Of a stretch of 64,000 bases of DNA, positions 24,401-36,400 are shown piece by piece. Below the pieces are notes generated by a model, which saw nothing but the letters and a program-made list of their open reading frames with translations, had not been told where the DNA came from and did not search any database. Both the position numbers and the translations under genes were made by a program. Where the stretch lies: assembly GCF_014356525.2 (NCBI RefSeq), contig NC_052510.1, forward strand, positions 14,990,778 through 15,054,777, in the 5' to 3' direction. How positions within the stretch are numbered: position 1 is the stretch's first letter; the number at the start of each line of letters is the position of its first letter. The DNA comes from Nilaparvata lugens (taxonomy: Eukaryota > Arthropoda > Insecta > Hemiptera > Delphacidae).

Positions 24401-27400
24401 AATATTAGAAAACAGTTGTAAATAACAATAATTGTAGTGTGTGTGTGTGTGTGTACTGACTGGAAGTACTCGGAGGCGGGCGAGTGACTGAGTAGGGAGG
24501 CGTTGACGACAGAGTCAGTGCAGAGGGGGGTGTTCCACGTGTTATTGCAATGCAGCCAGGGTAGGTTGCTGGTCATCGACGCCATTAGGAAGTACAGCGA
24601 CCAGCTGATGATCACGTTGTAGTAAAACGACACGTAGAACGCAACAAGCACCGCGCACAGGCCCACGCCTGCCAACACAACAAAAAACACAAACTTGTCA
24701 AGCTTTAATGTATCTTTCCATAAGCAACAGATGCTCTTCTGTATCTTCTTAAAAGCAATGTGTTGCATCCGAAAAGATACACAAGGAGCTTTAATGTATC
24801 TTCCCATAAGCAACAGATGCTCTTCTGTATCTTCTCAAAAGCAACGTGTTGCATCCGAAAAGATACACAAGGAGCTTTAATGTATCTTTCCATAACCAAC
24901 ATATGATCTTCTGTATCTTCTCAAAACCAACGTGTTGCATCCGAAAAAGATGCTTTAATGAATCTTTCCATAAGCAACAGATGCTCTTCTGTATCCACTC
25001 AAAAGTTACGTGTTGCTTCCGAAAAGATACACGAGAAGAAGTTCAAGTGTTTTTCCAAACATACACAGAGTGTTTCCGAACTCCCTAACAATATTCTAGG
25101 ACATTGTTCCTGGGTACAAAACATACCTAAATATCAAACTTTCCGAAAGTCCTTAGTTACTCACACAGCCATTTTGCTTTTCCACTAACTATTATTTTAC
25201 ACTTACTATTTTATTTGTTTCTAAAGAATGGCTTAACATTCAGAAGTGAAACTTTGCACAATAAATGACAACTGGACACGGACAGTTCTACAAAAAAGTT
25301 ATGACATTTTTTCAAATTCATAAAACAAAATGGTGGCCGATTAAAACTGTATTTCTCAAATAACCAATAAGACGTTTATTTTACAAAAAAAATACAAGAA
25401 TGAGGTTTTTGGTAAATTTAGTTGCAAATCGATTGACACCTCATTTTTCAAGATTGAACACTGATCATCTTTTGGAGTGTGCCCTCTGCCCAACAAAATG
25501 CACCATCGACGATCTGAGGTAGGGAAAAATGCCTCTAGCACAATACTGAACACGTCAACTTTAATGCCTTATTGCTCGGACACGAAAACGTAAGTATAAA
25601 TAGATTGAACGAATATGTTGTGAGATACGGCAACTTTATTGCTCATTTTTGGTTTCAATCAGATACACCACTATAGTAAACGCAAATTGGTGAGGCGGGT
25701 GTGGTAGCAGCATATCTGAGTGAAATTGGTAAATTTCAAGCTTTAAATTACATGTGTTATTCTAAATATTGGAGATGTGTCAATCATATGACAATTTAAA
25801 AATCAGGTTTTATTTATGTTTTAGAGAAAAGCAAACAAATGCTCGTCAATTGTACAATTACAACGGTTCAGTGAAGGCTTCAATTGGTGCTTAAACATAG
25901 CCTACTATATATACAGTGTCTGTATAATAAGTAACCGGACTGACCTCGGGAAATTTTTTATTGGCAAAATATGTACAATTTTTCTTTAGAAATCTTCAAA
26001 GTAGTCCCCATTGGAGTCGATAACACGCTGATACCGGATTTTCCAAACCCTGAACGCTCCCTGGAAGTCAGCAACCTCTATGCTGTCTGGAGCGCTCGTT
26101 GAACGTAGCACGTTGAAAGTCTTCCAGAGTCTCAAACCGAGCGGTTAGTCGACGGAGCACCTCTCTGAAGTACTGGCCGTTCACAAAGAGTTTGTGCCAC
26201 CCGACCAAACTGTAAACTCCGTAGTTCATCGAGCCCGTCCGGGGATTGCCGATTTGTGGATCCTCCATCACGACAATGCTCCATGGCACACCTGCCTGCT
26301 CGTTGCAGTTGGACAAACAGTCGAGGGTAACGTTGCCACATCCTCCTTACAGCCCGGATATGGCACCACCGGACTTCTTTTTGTTCCCCAAAATGAAGAG
26401 GCAACTTAACGGGACGCGGTTTGAGACTCTGGAAGACGTTCAACGTGCTACGACGAGCGCTCTAGACAGCATAAAGGTTGCCGACTTCCAGGGAGCGTTC
26501 AGGTATTGGAAAATCCGGTATCAGCGTGTTATCGACTCCAATGGGGACTACTTTAAAGATTTCTAAAGAAAAATTGTACATATTTTGCCAATAAAAAATT
26601 TTCTGAGGTCAGTCCGGTTACTTATTATACAGACCCTGTATTATCTAAAGTAAGCCATGGTGCTAATCGTTTCTTATTTTTGGTACATTTTTTTACTTAA
26701 ATTTGAAAATGTAAAATTGATTTACATAAATGTAAATATGGCTGTATTATGACTGTATTATAAATGTATTATGACTGAATTTGAAAAATCTTGAATAAAC
26801 ATATTTCCAATGAGAAGTCAGGTTATGATGACATTTCAAAATGTAAACAAACACAAAGCAGACAAACTTTTTACTGCTTTCTATTTACTAATTTCACTCA
26901 GTATTAATTTCACTAATTTCCACCATCACCCGCCTCACCAATTTGCGTTTACTATAGCATTGAACGATAACAAATTATAGAAAAACAGAAGAACACCTAC
27001 AATATGAAACCATAATGATTCAATTTTGTTAACCAAAATTATTGTTAACTGCTGCCAATAAGGCCTTCGATTGAAAAAACAAAAATTTGCCTAATTTATG
27101 AAAAGCATGTAAATCCTTCAATGTGGTTTCCATCACGAACTGCTTACTTTTGAATAACTTTTTTCTATTTGATAACAAAAAAGTTATATAAATTCTAAAG
27201 CTCTCAGAGGTTATAGTTAACTGAACCACAGAATTACTGTAACTCATATTGATTCAAAGTTATTCCATCGTTCAAGTAGCGTGAGAAGACATTCGTGACA
27301 ATAATTATCAACTCCAACATTGTAGAAGCCACGTGGTAACGGCTTCGGTGTGCGTTGCTGATGGTTATAAATAATATAAGTTGGACTTGCCTTTGAAGAG

Positions 27401-30400
27401 GGGACATATCCTCCACACACTGACAGGACCCTGTCGGTTATACTGGCCCAGAATGAGCTCCATGTAGAACAGAGGCACGGCTCCGAACACAAGCATTAGA
27501 AGATAGGGCACCAGGAATGCACCTGTAATAATAAAGCAACTATTGAGCAAGAATATTAATTTACAGTATAAAGTATTAAGTTTATTGATTTCGACTTGGA
27601 ATTTTATAGTTTGATTTACTAATAATTCTTAGCACCGATGAGATAGTTGTTAGCCTCACATGTCCATGGACCCACAAACTATTTAAGGCTGTTCAAAAGG
27701 CTAAACAAATTTTACTGGTGATATTTTTCAAAGTTTTACGATATGTATCAAGCTATCAAAATGAGAAAGTTTTCTCAGGAAAACATTTTTTTCCGATCAT
27801 TACTTTTTGAGATATGAGCGCCTGAAGTTTGAATTTTTGGGACAGAAAATTTCAAATTCGGTAAGATATAAATCCATGAGATTTTGAGGAAAAATTCTTC
27901 ATTGTGTTGTTGATTGGATAAGACAAAAATTTTCTGAAAATATCAATTTTTGAAAAAGTTATTCAATTTACCAAAAATAACCAAAAAATAACTCAACTAA
28001 AAGTTATTAAATAAGAGAAAATAACTCAACTAAAAGTTATTTTTAGTAAATTGAATAACTATCGAAAAAATCGTCATTGGCTGTGCAAAAGGCTAGAAAA
28101 AATTTACTGGTGACATTTTTCAAAGTTTTACGATTTGTATACTATCAAGCTAACAAAATGATGAAGTTTTCTCAGGAATATTTTTTCTAGCATTCGCCTA
28201 CTTTTTGAGATATGGGCGCCTGAAGTTTAAATTTTTGGGACAGATATTTCAAATTCGGTGAAAGATAAATCAATAAAATTTTTAGGATAAATTTCTTCTT
28301 CATGGTAGGTATTGTTGATTGAATAACATTTCCTGAAATTGTCAATTTTTGAGAAAGTTATTCGATTTATTAACCAAAAATAACTGAATTAAAAGTTATT
28401 TTTGGTCATTTTTAGTGCACAAAAAATACTTTATGAATATAGTTAACGTTAAGTACTTGACGTTATATTTTAAATCTTGAAAATCATTTACAATAAAATC
28501 AAGTGTACTTGATAATAATTTTCATTGTTTTTTAATAATCAGTTGCCCTAAAAAGAAGAGTACATAGTATTCCAGTATATTTTATGTGAATCTATGGATT
28601 CACTTGCCTCCTCCGTTGCGATAGCAGAGGTAGGGAAATCGCCAAACGTTGGCCAGGTCGACAGCGAATCCGATGATGGAGAGCAAAAAGTCAGCATTGC
28701 TGGTCCATGTCTCCCTGCCATCACCACCCTCCGCCCCACCCACCCCGTCCACATTGGACAGCACCACCTCGTATCCCCCCGCTTTGCCGCCCCCACCCCC
28801 TCCCAAGCCCAACTGCACTAGTCGCACCTCCACTTCTCCTACAAACATAATAAGTTATTCAAAATTTATTCATATCAAAATAATATACTTATATATTGCA
28901 TCATTACCACAGCACACATATAGATTTTTGGACGTTCGTTTTTTTGCCGTCCTTATGAAATGTACCACATTATACTGAACTTAGCAACACACATGAATCA
29001 TCTGTTTGCCAAATCATGTTTAATATAATAGAATTTATAAAGACGGCAAAAAATCGTACGTCCAAAAAATCGATGTGTGTGTAAAGCCAGTTACTCGTAC
29101 ATTGATTTTTTGCCGTCCTTATGAAATGTACCACATTATACTGAACTTAGCAACACACATGAACACATCATCTGTTTGCCAAGTCATGTTTAATCTAATA
29201 GAATTTATAAGGACGGCAAAAATCATACGTTCAAAAATCGATGTGTGTGTAAAGACAGTTACTCGCACATTGATTTTTTGCCGTTACACACACATTTAAG
29301 CATTAAGCGCACATTTAAGCCAGTTACTCACACATCGATTTTTGGACGTACGATTTTTTGCCGTCCTTATAAATTCTATTAGATAAGAACGGAACTTGAC
29401 AAACATCATATGTTTGACATAATCTGTTTAATCTAATAGAATTCATAAAGACAGCAGAGAATCGTACGTCCAAATATCGAAAACTAGACTAACTGGACTA
29501 TGGAGTTCGATAACGTACATTCATGCCCAAATTATGTTGTTCTTCCAGAATCATTTATCTCTCACCAATAGAGAATGATGTACTGTACCTCAAATGAATG
29601 TTATATATAGTATTATACGTAAGATATACCCATTTTCATTTAATATTAAACGCAAATAATTCAGACACCTGAAAAATCAATGCAGCACCTACAAGGGATC
29701 AGAGGGTTCAGAGAGGAGTTTCTAATATTCTTACCATCTTCTAGAGTATAACTTATTCTCATTTATAATATAAAAAATATCGACTCATGGCTGGCTTTGC
29801 TGTCATATTCTTTAGGTCACACCTGATTAATTTCAGGGCCTCCTACGACAATCAAAGACTGTAACAATATTTATACAGTGATTTTTTGACGTTAAAACCA
29901 CCACCATAACGGATAACTCAACTTGAAATTATATTTTACTGAATTTTGAAACACTCCGTATCTCTGTAGCCAATAACCAGGACTCAAAGTGGATAATGTG
30001 AATGTTAATTAACCAAATAATTAAACCAGTCAATAAATGAATATGTCATTATATCACGATTTGGAGAGTAAATAGACCTACTATTAACGACGTTGTCACT
30101 GTCATCGCTGGAAGTTGAATGCTGCGATTTGGGCGACTGCTTCCCTCCTGCACTCCTCTGGCTTCCCCGCGTCCTCTTCTTGCCACAAAGCTGCGACTGT
30201 GATGACACCAGGCCTGCAAACACAACAAATTGAAAAAAGTAAACTCAATGCACCATAATTCGACATAAATACAAGCGTCATTTTCTTCTCAACCTCCGAT
30301 CACATATCATAAGTCACAGATTAGCGGTAGGGGGCGACTTTCACAGAACTCAGCAGCTTGTCATCCCCAAAAAACACTCTGTGATTCAATTCAAGCCACA

Positions 30401-33400
30401 CCTTTCGTTTTGTAAGCAAAAGGCAATAGTTCAGCAAACATCTAACTAATAATGATTCAAGTTTACGCAGGAAACGTTATGAGTGATGATGTTATGCGTG
30501 AATGGACTTGGCAAATGAAAGACTTCAGTTGAAATAATATCTGAAATCGTTTTGACAACTCGGACTCACAGTGATGTTGCAACCAAATAGCTTCTCCAGC
30601 AAATAAAATGGGATAATTTTGATCACTCTCCATACAAACCTTAAGGTGCGTACAGATTTACGCGCCGCAAACATGAGCAATTCACTTTTAATCAGCTGAT
30701 GCCAAGCTTTTTATACCTGTATTTTACCGTTTCTGTAAAAAAACAGATAATCAGCTGATTAAAAGTGAATTGCTCATGTTCGCGGCGCGTATATCTGTAC
30801 GCACCTTTAGCCATACATACTTGGCCACTAGTAAATTATTTCTCACTAGCCGTCAGGCTCGCTTCGCTCGCCATATCCGTATGGACCCCCGACTGGATCG
30901 TCCAAAAATGAAATCAGCGTGCTCGCTTCGCTCGCCTGCATTTTTCATTTGAGCATGAAACGTTGGAAAAACGCTAATTTTGGGCGTATCTTTGACGTTA
31001 TTTCAAATTACTTCTAACTCAACATTATTACACCCCAGCTGAGCTTCTGTAGTAAATTTGAACATTTCCTGTTCATTTCTTCTCGATAAAGCTGAGAAAA
31101 CGCAAAAAAACGCTGGAAAAACGCAGATTTTGAGCGTATCTTTGGCGTTATTTCAAATTCCTTATAACACAACATTATTACACCCTAGCTGAACTTCTAT
31201 ACTAAATTTGAACATTTTCTGTTCATTTGTTCTCGATAAAGCTGAGAAAACGCTGGAAAACGCAGAATTTTGGGCGTATCTTTGGATTTTTTTCAAATCC
31301 GTTCTTAGTGCGCTTTTAAAGGGTCAACTGAACATACCTATCAAATTTGAACGTTTTTGGTCCAGTAGATTTTTAGTTCAGCGAGTGAGTGAGTCAGTCA
31401 GTCAGTGAGTGAGTGCCATTTCACTTTTATATAGACTAGCCGTCAGGCTCGCTTCGCTCGCCATATCCGCCTAGCCAGGGGGCTCCGAGGGCTCTGCCCT
31501 CAAAGTCATGTCTTGAGATATAATTTACTAGTGACCAAGTGGAAAAACGCAGATTTTGGGCGTATTTTTTGGAAATTTTTCCAAATCCGTTCTTAGTGCG
31601 CCTCTAAAGGGCCAATTGAACATACCTACCAAATTTGAACGCCAAGTCTGTATGAAGAGGTTTTGGAGCCAGCCTACTGGTTCACTGATACGACAAATTC
31701 ATCAACCTTCACAGTAATTATGTTGAAGAATAATAAAAAGTGTAAGTATCTTTTGGTGGAAAAACTATTCTTCTATATACATTCGCATTTTATTTATGGC
31801 CAATCGGAGGTTGAGAAAAATTACCGTCGTACTACCAATTCTTATAAATTGTAGTGTAGTGTGGGTAGTGTACTAGTGTTCTCACCTCAGAGGCAAGCAA
31901 GGGATACATTCTCTTTCAGCTTCCAAGTTTATTGTAAGCCCAGTTTAGACTCTTCTTTGTTCACAAGAAACCACTCTTGAGAAACGACTTGACCTTGATG
32001 TGCGATGGGGGTATTACACGTGAACTCAGGGGATGAGCAGCTGAAAACACCGCTTGTGTCTTTTGAGGTTCAGCTCAGCTCCCAGGCTCTCACCTACTCC
32101 AACAATTACCAGTCCTTTGTTTGAAGGTAGCTTCAGTACTAGTTCTTCAGCGTTTGCTGAGAAACCACTGAATTTTCCACATGCTGATTACACGTTGTTT
32201 CTAGTATTGGGGAAAATTTTATTGGAACAAAGAAGCATAGAATATTTCTTAAATGTACATCACACACGGTGTTGGTTGAGCCACAGATGGCGACTACGTG
32301 CTTTAACACGTAGCATAACAGAAATCTAAATTTTTTTAATTTTAGGTAACACGTGTTACAACAAATAACAGAAATCTACAATTTTTTAATTTCAGGTAAC
32401 ACGTGTTACTACAAATAACATAAATCTACAATTTTTGAATTTTAGGTAACAAGTGTTACCTGTGTAATTTTTTAATTTTAGGATAGCACGTAGTCGCCAT
32501 CCGTGGCTCATGGTATTCTATAAAAAGATAAATTTTCTTACGTGCCATCATTATGTTTCATTTTGTCCGTAAGAGCTTCATAAAAATTACCTCCTTCATA
32601 TTAGTTTGTACTGAATTGTTTGGAACGTTTTATGTAATTCAAGCTAATCTCAATATGATAGGAGTTGAAAACACGAATTTGAAATTGTCAACCACTTTTT
32701 ATTATTATAAATTATTATTTGTGTTTTCATTATGGAAAGGTACTACAACATCACTCACAACACAACTGTAAGATGATAGGAGTTTTCGGATTTTCAAGCG
32801 TTTTGGCTTCCTTAATCCTACAATTCATATAGTTGAGAACATTAGTTTTCTAGTTTCATATAGTTGAAAACTACAGTTTCATACAGTTATAGTTAATCGG
32901 TAAGAAGCCGAACCTTAGTTACAAGTTTATAATACTTTCTTTTCGGTTTGCCACTTTAAATTTCATAGTGAGAACTTAAATTTGAACATTACTTTGAATG
33001 AACCATAACCTGAATATTCATGAGACCAAATCTAATAGTGAAAATTTCTTACTATTAAATGAATAAAATAGAATCAATTTTGAGACTGTCTGTGTTTTCT
33101 GAGTTCTAAATGAAGAAGCATCCCTAAATTACGTAACACGAAAATTGAACATGACTACTAGCTTACTCCTCCCCTACAGTAACGGAAAAATGGCAATATT
33201 ACCAAAAGCAGTATGAGTTTTTTTTAATCTGACACTTATTGTACGGGCAAAGCAGTATGCCTTATATAAAATAGCAGTACCGTAAAAAAATAAATGATTG
33301 TAATAGTATGTTATTGTAATTAGAATATTGTGAAATGTGAAGGTGATTTTGTGATGGTGAATCCCTATTCATTGAATGAAAACGACTTGATGTTATCAAA

Positions 33401-36400
33401 AAACACTGATTTTAAAAAAATTAAGATACTAATTTTAGTTGTTACACCATTATCAAAATCCAGTAAAAGCTTAGCTACTAATAAAAACTAAGCATATCTC
33501 ATATTGCTTTAATAAATCAGTGATTCGACAGCATCAAGTAATTTCACTCAAGATTGTGATTTGAACTTTGTAATGGTAATCACTAAAAAAGGCAATTATA
33601 GTCTTTCAAAAGTGATTGTGGAAAGTTTATAACCATTTTATGTTCCAGCATTGTACATACATTCGTATTTTATCTAAAAGATTGTGAACGATTCCACATA
33701 CCCATCACAGAAATTTTTGTGCGCTCACTTCCATTGAAATTAAAGTAATTGATTCAGATCTATGTCGGTGGAAAGCGCGCACAAATGATTTTTGCTGTGT
33801 CTCTTGAGAGACCCACGACCGCAGCGCTGCGCAGAAAACGCAATTCTCTTGATGTGAAAAGTCAACAAGTAGTGGGAGGCAAGAGGGAAACTGATATCTG
33901 AGAGTCGTCTAGTAATCGTATATAGAAATAGTTGCATAGAAAAAAGAAAGTATTTCCGATGATTGCTAGTCGTATTTTTCGAATGAGCAGTCGATGGAAA
34001 GACAATTTCAATTGAAAAGAGAGAAAGCAGAACGTTTTGTGTCTCTGTCTGCGGTCGCTCAGCCTTTCTGGTGGTATTTGTCCAGTAAACCACTACTGTG
34101 GTACGGTCTACAGCTGCACAGCAGAGGGTTTGATTGCCCAGCTTTCAGAAAACTACTCTTCTTGTGTCTGGTTTGTCCTTGTCATTATGTGTTCGTTTGT
34201 TCCACTCCTCTCTCATCCTCTTCGGTTTTTTCAGAGGTGAATTCTCGATTTTTCAGGGCAACGTTTTGAAGAGTCAGGCAAATGTCAGAAGTGGAAATTT
34301 TATCAAATTGAGAAATATTGTTTGAAGATGAAATATTGACCAATGCAACTGGTGATATCAAACTATAAAAGGCCTAACTAATATACCAGTAATTATATTT
34401 TCTGAGAGAGCATTCTTCGTAAGCAGCGTCACAAACACGCACATATCCCTTTTCATCAGCAGATTATCTCTGTATTTGTAAAGAAAGAGTAGGAGGATAC
34501 AGATACTAGTAGTTCTGTGAACAGTAGACCTCGCGCTCAGTGACCTGACATTACACTGACCTGTTGTTATGTTTTCTCAAAAATTAATAAATAATTTATC
34601 AATTAAAAATGTCTAGAAAAAATCCTAAAATAGAGCTTTCTGTCCTATATATTACCGTGACGTGTCGTCCCGGAATGTGAGTGTGAGCGCTGTTATCAGG
34701 CCTGGCTGCAACTGTCTACAACGTTGATGGAAAGATACATTTTCAAGATGCTCAATGTTTTTGAACGGGTAGTATTATAGTCCACTAGACAGCTGATTTA
34801 TGATGAATAATTCTATAGTCTGATTCTAACGGTAATATTGGCGTATGAAGAAGGCTCCTTTTTCCTTTTATATTATCCTTGAAATGCAAAATTTCCAAAA
34901 ACCTTGTATATACGTTGACGCGCAATTTAAAAAGGAACATACCTGTCAAATTTCATGAAAATCTATTACCGCGTTTCGCCGTGAATGCGCAACATAAAAA
35001 CATATAAACATTTAAACATTAAGAGAAATCGACTTGAATCTTAGACCTCACTTGACTCAGTCAATAATAAGCATAGCAGTTGATGAAAAGTGGAATGCGC
35101 TTGTTCGTGACGCTGAAGTCTGTATGCACCTTTTCGTATTTGAGGATTGAAGTTTTTAGAAAGGTTCAAGAGAATGAAATTAGTAGAAGAAAATCTTATT
35201 AGATAAAGCGACTTGGAATTGACACACAACTACTTATTAGTTGAAGTATTGAGATAGCTACTTCAGGTATTTTCTAGGATATACAGCATTACTAATCTCT
35301 ATTAAACTGATAGACAAGCATGGAACAGCAAATAATATACTGTAAGTCAGTAACTGACTTAAGATTGTTGGTTAATCTACCACTGATAAATGTTTCATTA
35401 ACCTTCACAAGATACGCTCACCAAAGCACAGATTATTCAAAATTTTTTGCATGGCTTGTGGCCATTCCCAGCTATCAATCTAACGAACCTTTCAACTGGG
35501 GCTTTCATCGATAATAATTTCCTTAATTATATTATAAATCTATGATGTACCTTAGTAGCGGTAATAGGAGGAAAATCTCCATTGTGACGTGACAAATTTG
35601 ATATCCTCTCTTCTTAATTAAAGCATTTACTGAGGCGGAAAAAACTAAAACATGCTATTGGAACAGATGGTTCCACAGTCAAATACTAACAAGCCTAAAG
35701 CTGACATAAAAGCAATGATTAACACAAAATACTGAGACTACATTATTCAGTTCTGCTACCAGCAATGGACAGACGCTGAATGAAGCCCACGGTAGCTTGC
35801 CTGGTCTAGGAGCTGTGTGATCATCCATACTAGATAGGAACCTAACCAACGTTAACTGTGATTGGCAGTAACCATTTTATTGAAAATATTCATCACAATT
35901 TCTGCCAATAGAATGGAACGGTACAACTATAATTTAAGATACATTCTCCCACAAAGTGACAGCTATTTTCCAAATTCCTAACCAAATAAGGCATGATTGA
36001 TAATCAATCGGACACAAATTCCTTGTCTTATAAGGTCATGAACCAAGCTGATGCTCCAGGAAAATCGTTGATTTTCTTAGTACCATAACCTCTACGCACA
36101 CACTTACAACATCGACACTACACAATGCAGAAAAGCAAAGCAGCGAAACAAATTGCTATAACAGACTGACTTCTCATGATAATTCACATAATCCTCATCA
36201 TTCACGATTGGAACATTGAATATTGTTACAGGCTCTAGTTTGAGTGTTCCGCCCGATGTCTGCGGGTTGCCTATCAGCCAATAGTATATTTCAGCCTTGA
36301 TAGGTCAACGTCAACCAACTACCAATCATAATAGCCTCAGTTGAAGTACATCAAGTTTTTGGTTTCTTAGTTTTAATTGAATTTATTCTCTCGAGTACAT

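Larger units (their letters stand above)
23241..24460 (-). other. Transporter intron 5
   Basis: Contains a tRNA-derived SINE split by a MITE (23291-23765) and three diverged tandem copies of a 155 bp unit ending in a GT tract (23988-24454), which abuts the exon 5 donor. Confidence 0.85.
24669..27390 (-). other. Transporter intron 4 (GC-AG)
   Basis: Begins GCAAGT at 27390. It contains the mariner relic (25914-26638) and four copies of an 86 bp repeat next to the acceptor (24705-25036). The parts 25100-25900 and 26650-27380 show only AT-rich DNA. Confidence 0.85.

Noticed and set aside
24310..24902. Open frames of 167 and 65 codons on the minus strand as independent genes
   Set aside because: The first is exon 5 of the transporter read through into introns on both sides; the second is the 86 bp tandem repeat.
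28594..28978. Plus-strand Pro/Ser-rich frames
   Set aside because: Antisense shadows of the Gly-rich exon 3.
33740..34093. 117-codon minus-strand frame as a gene
   Set aside because: No domain, biased only by AT composition, overlapping frames on the other strand of similar length.
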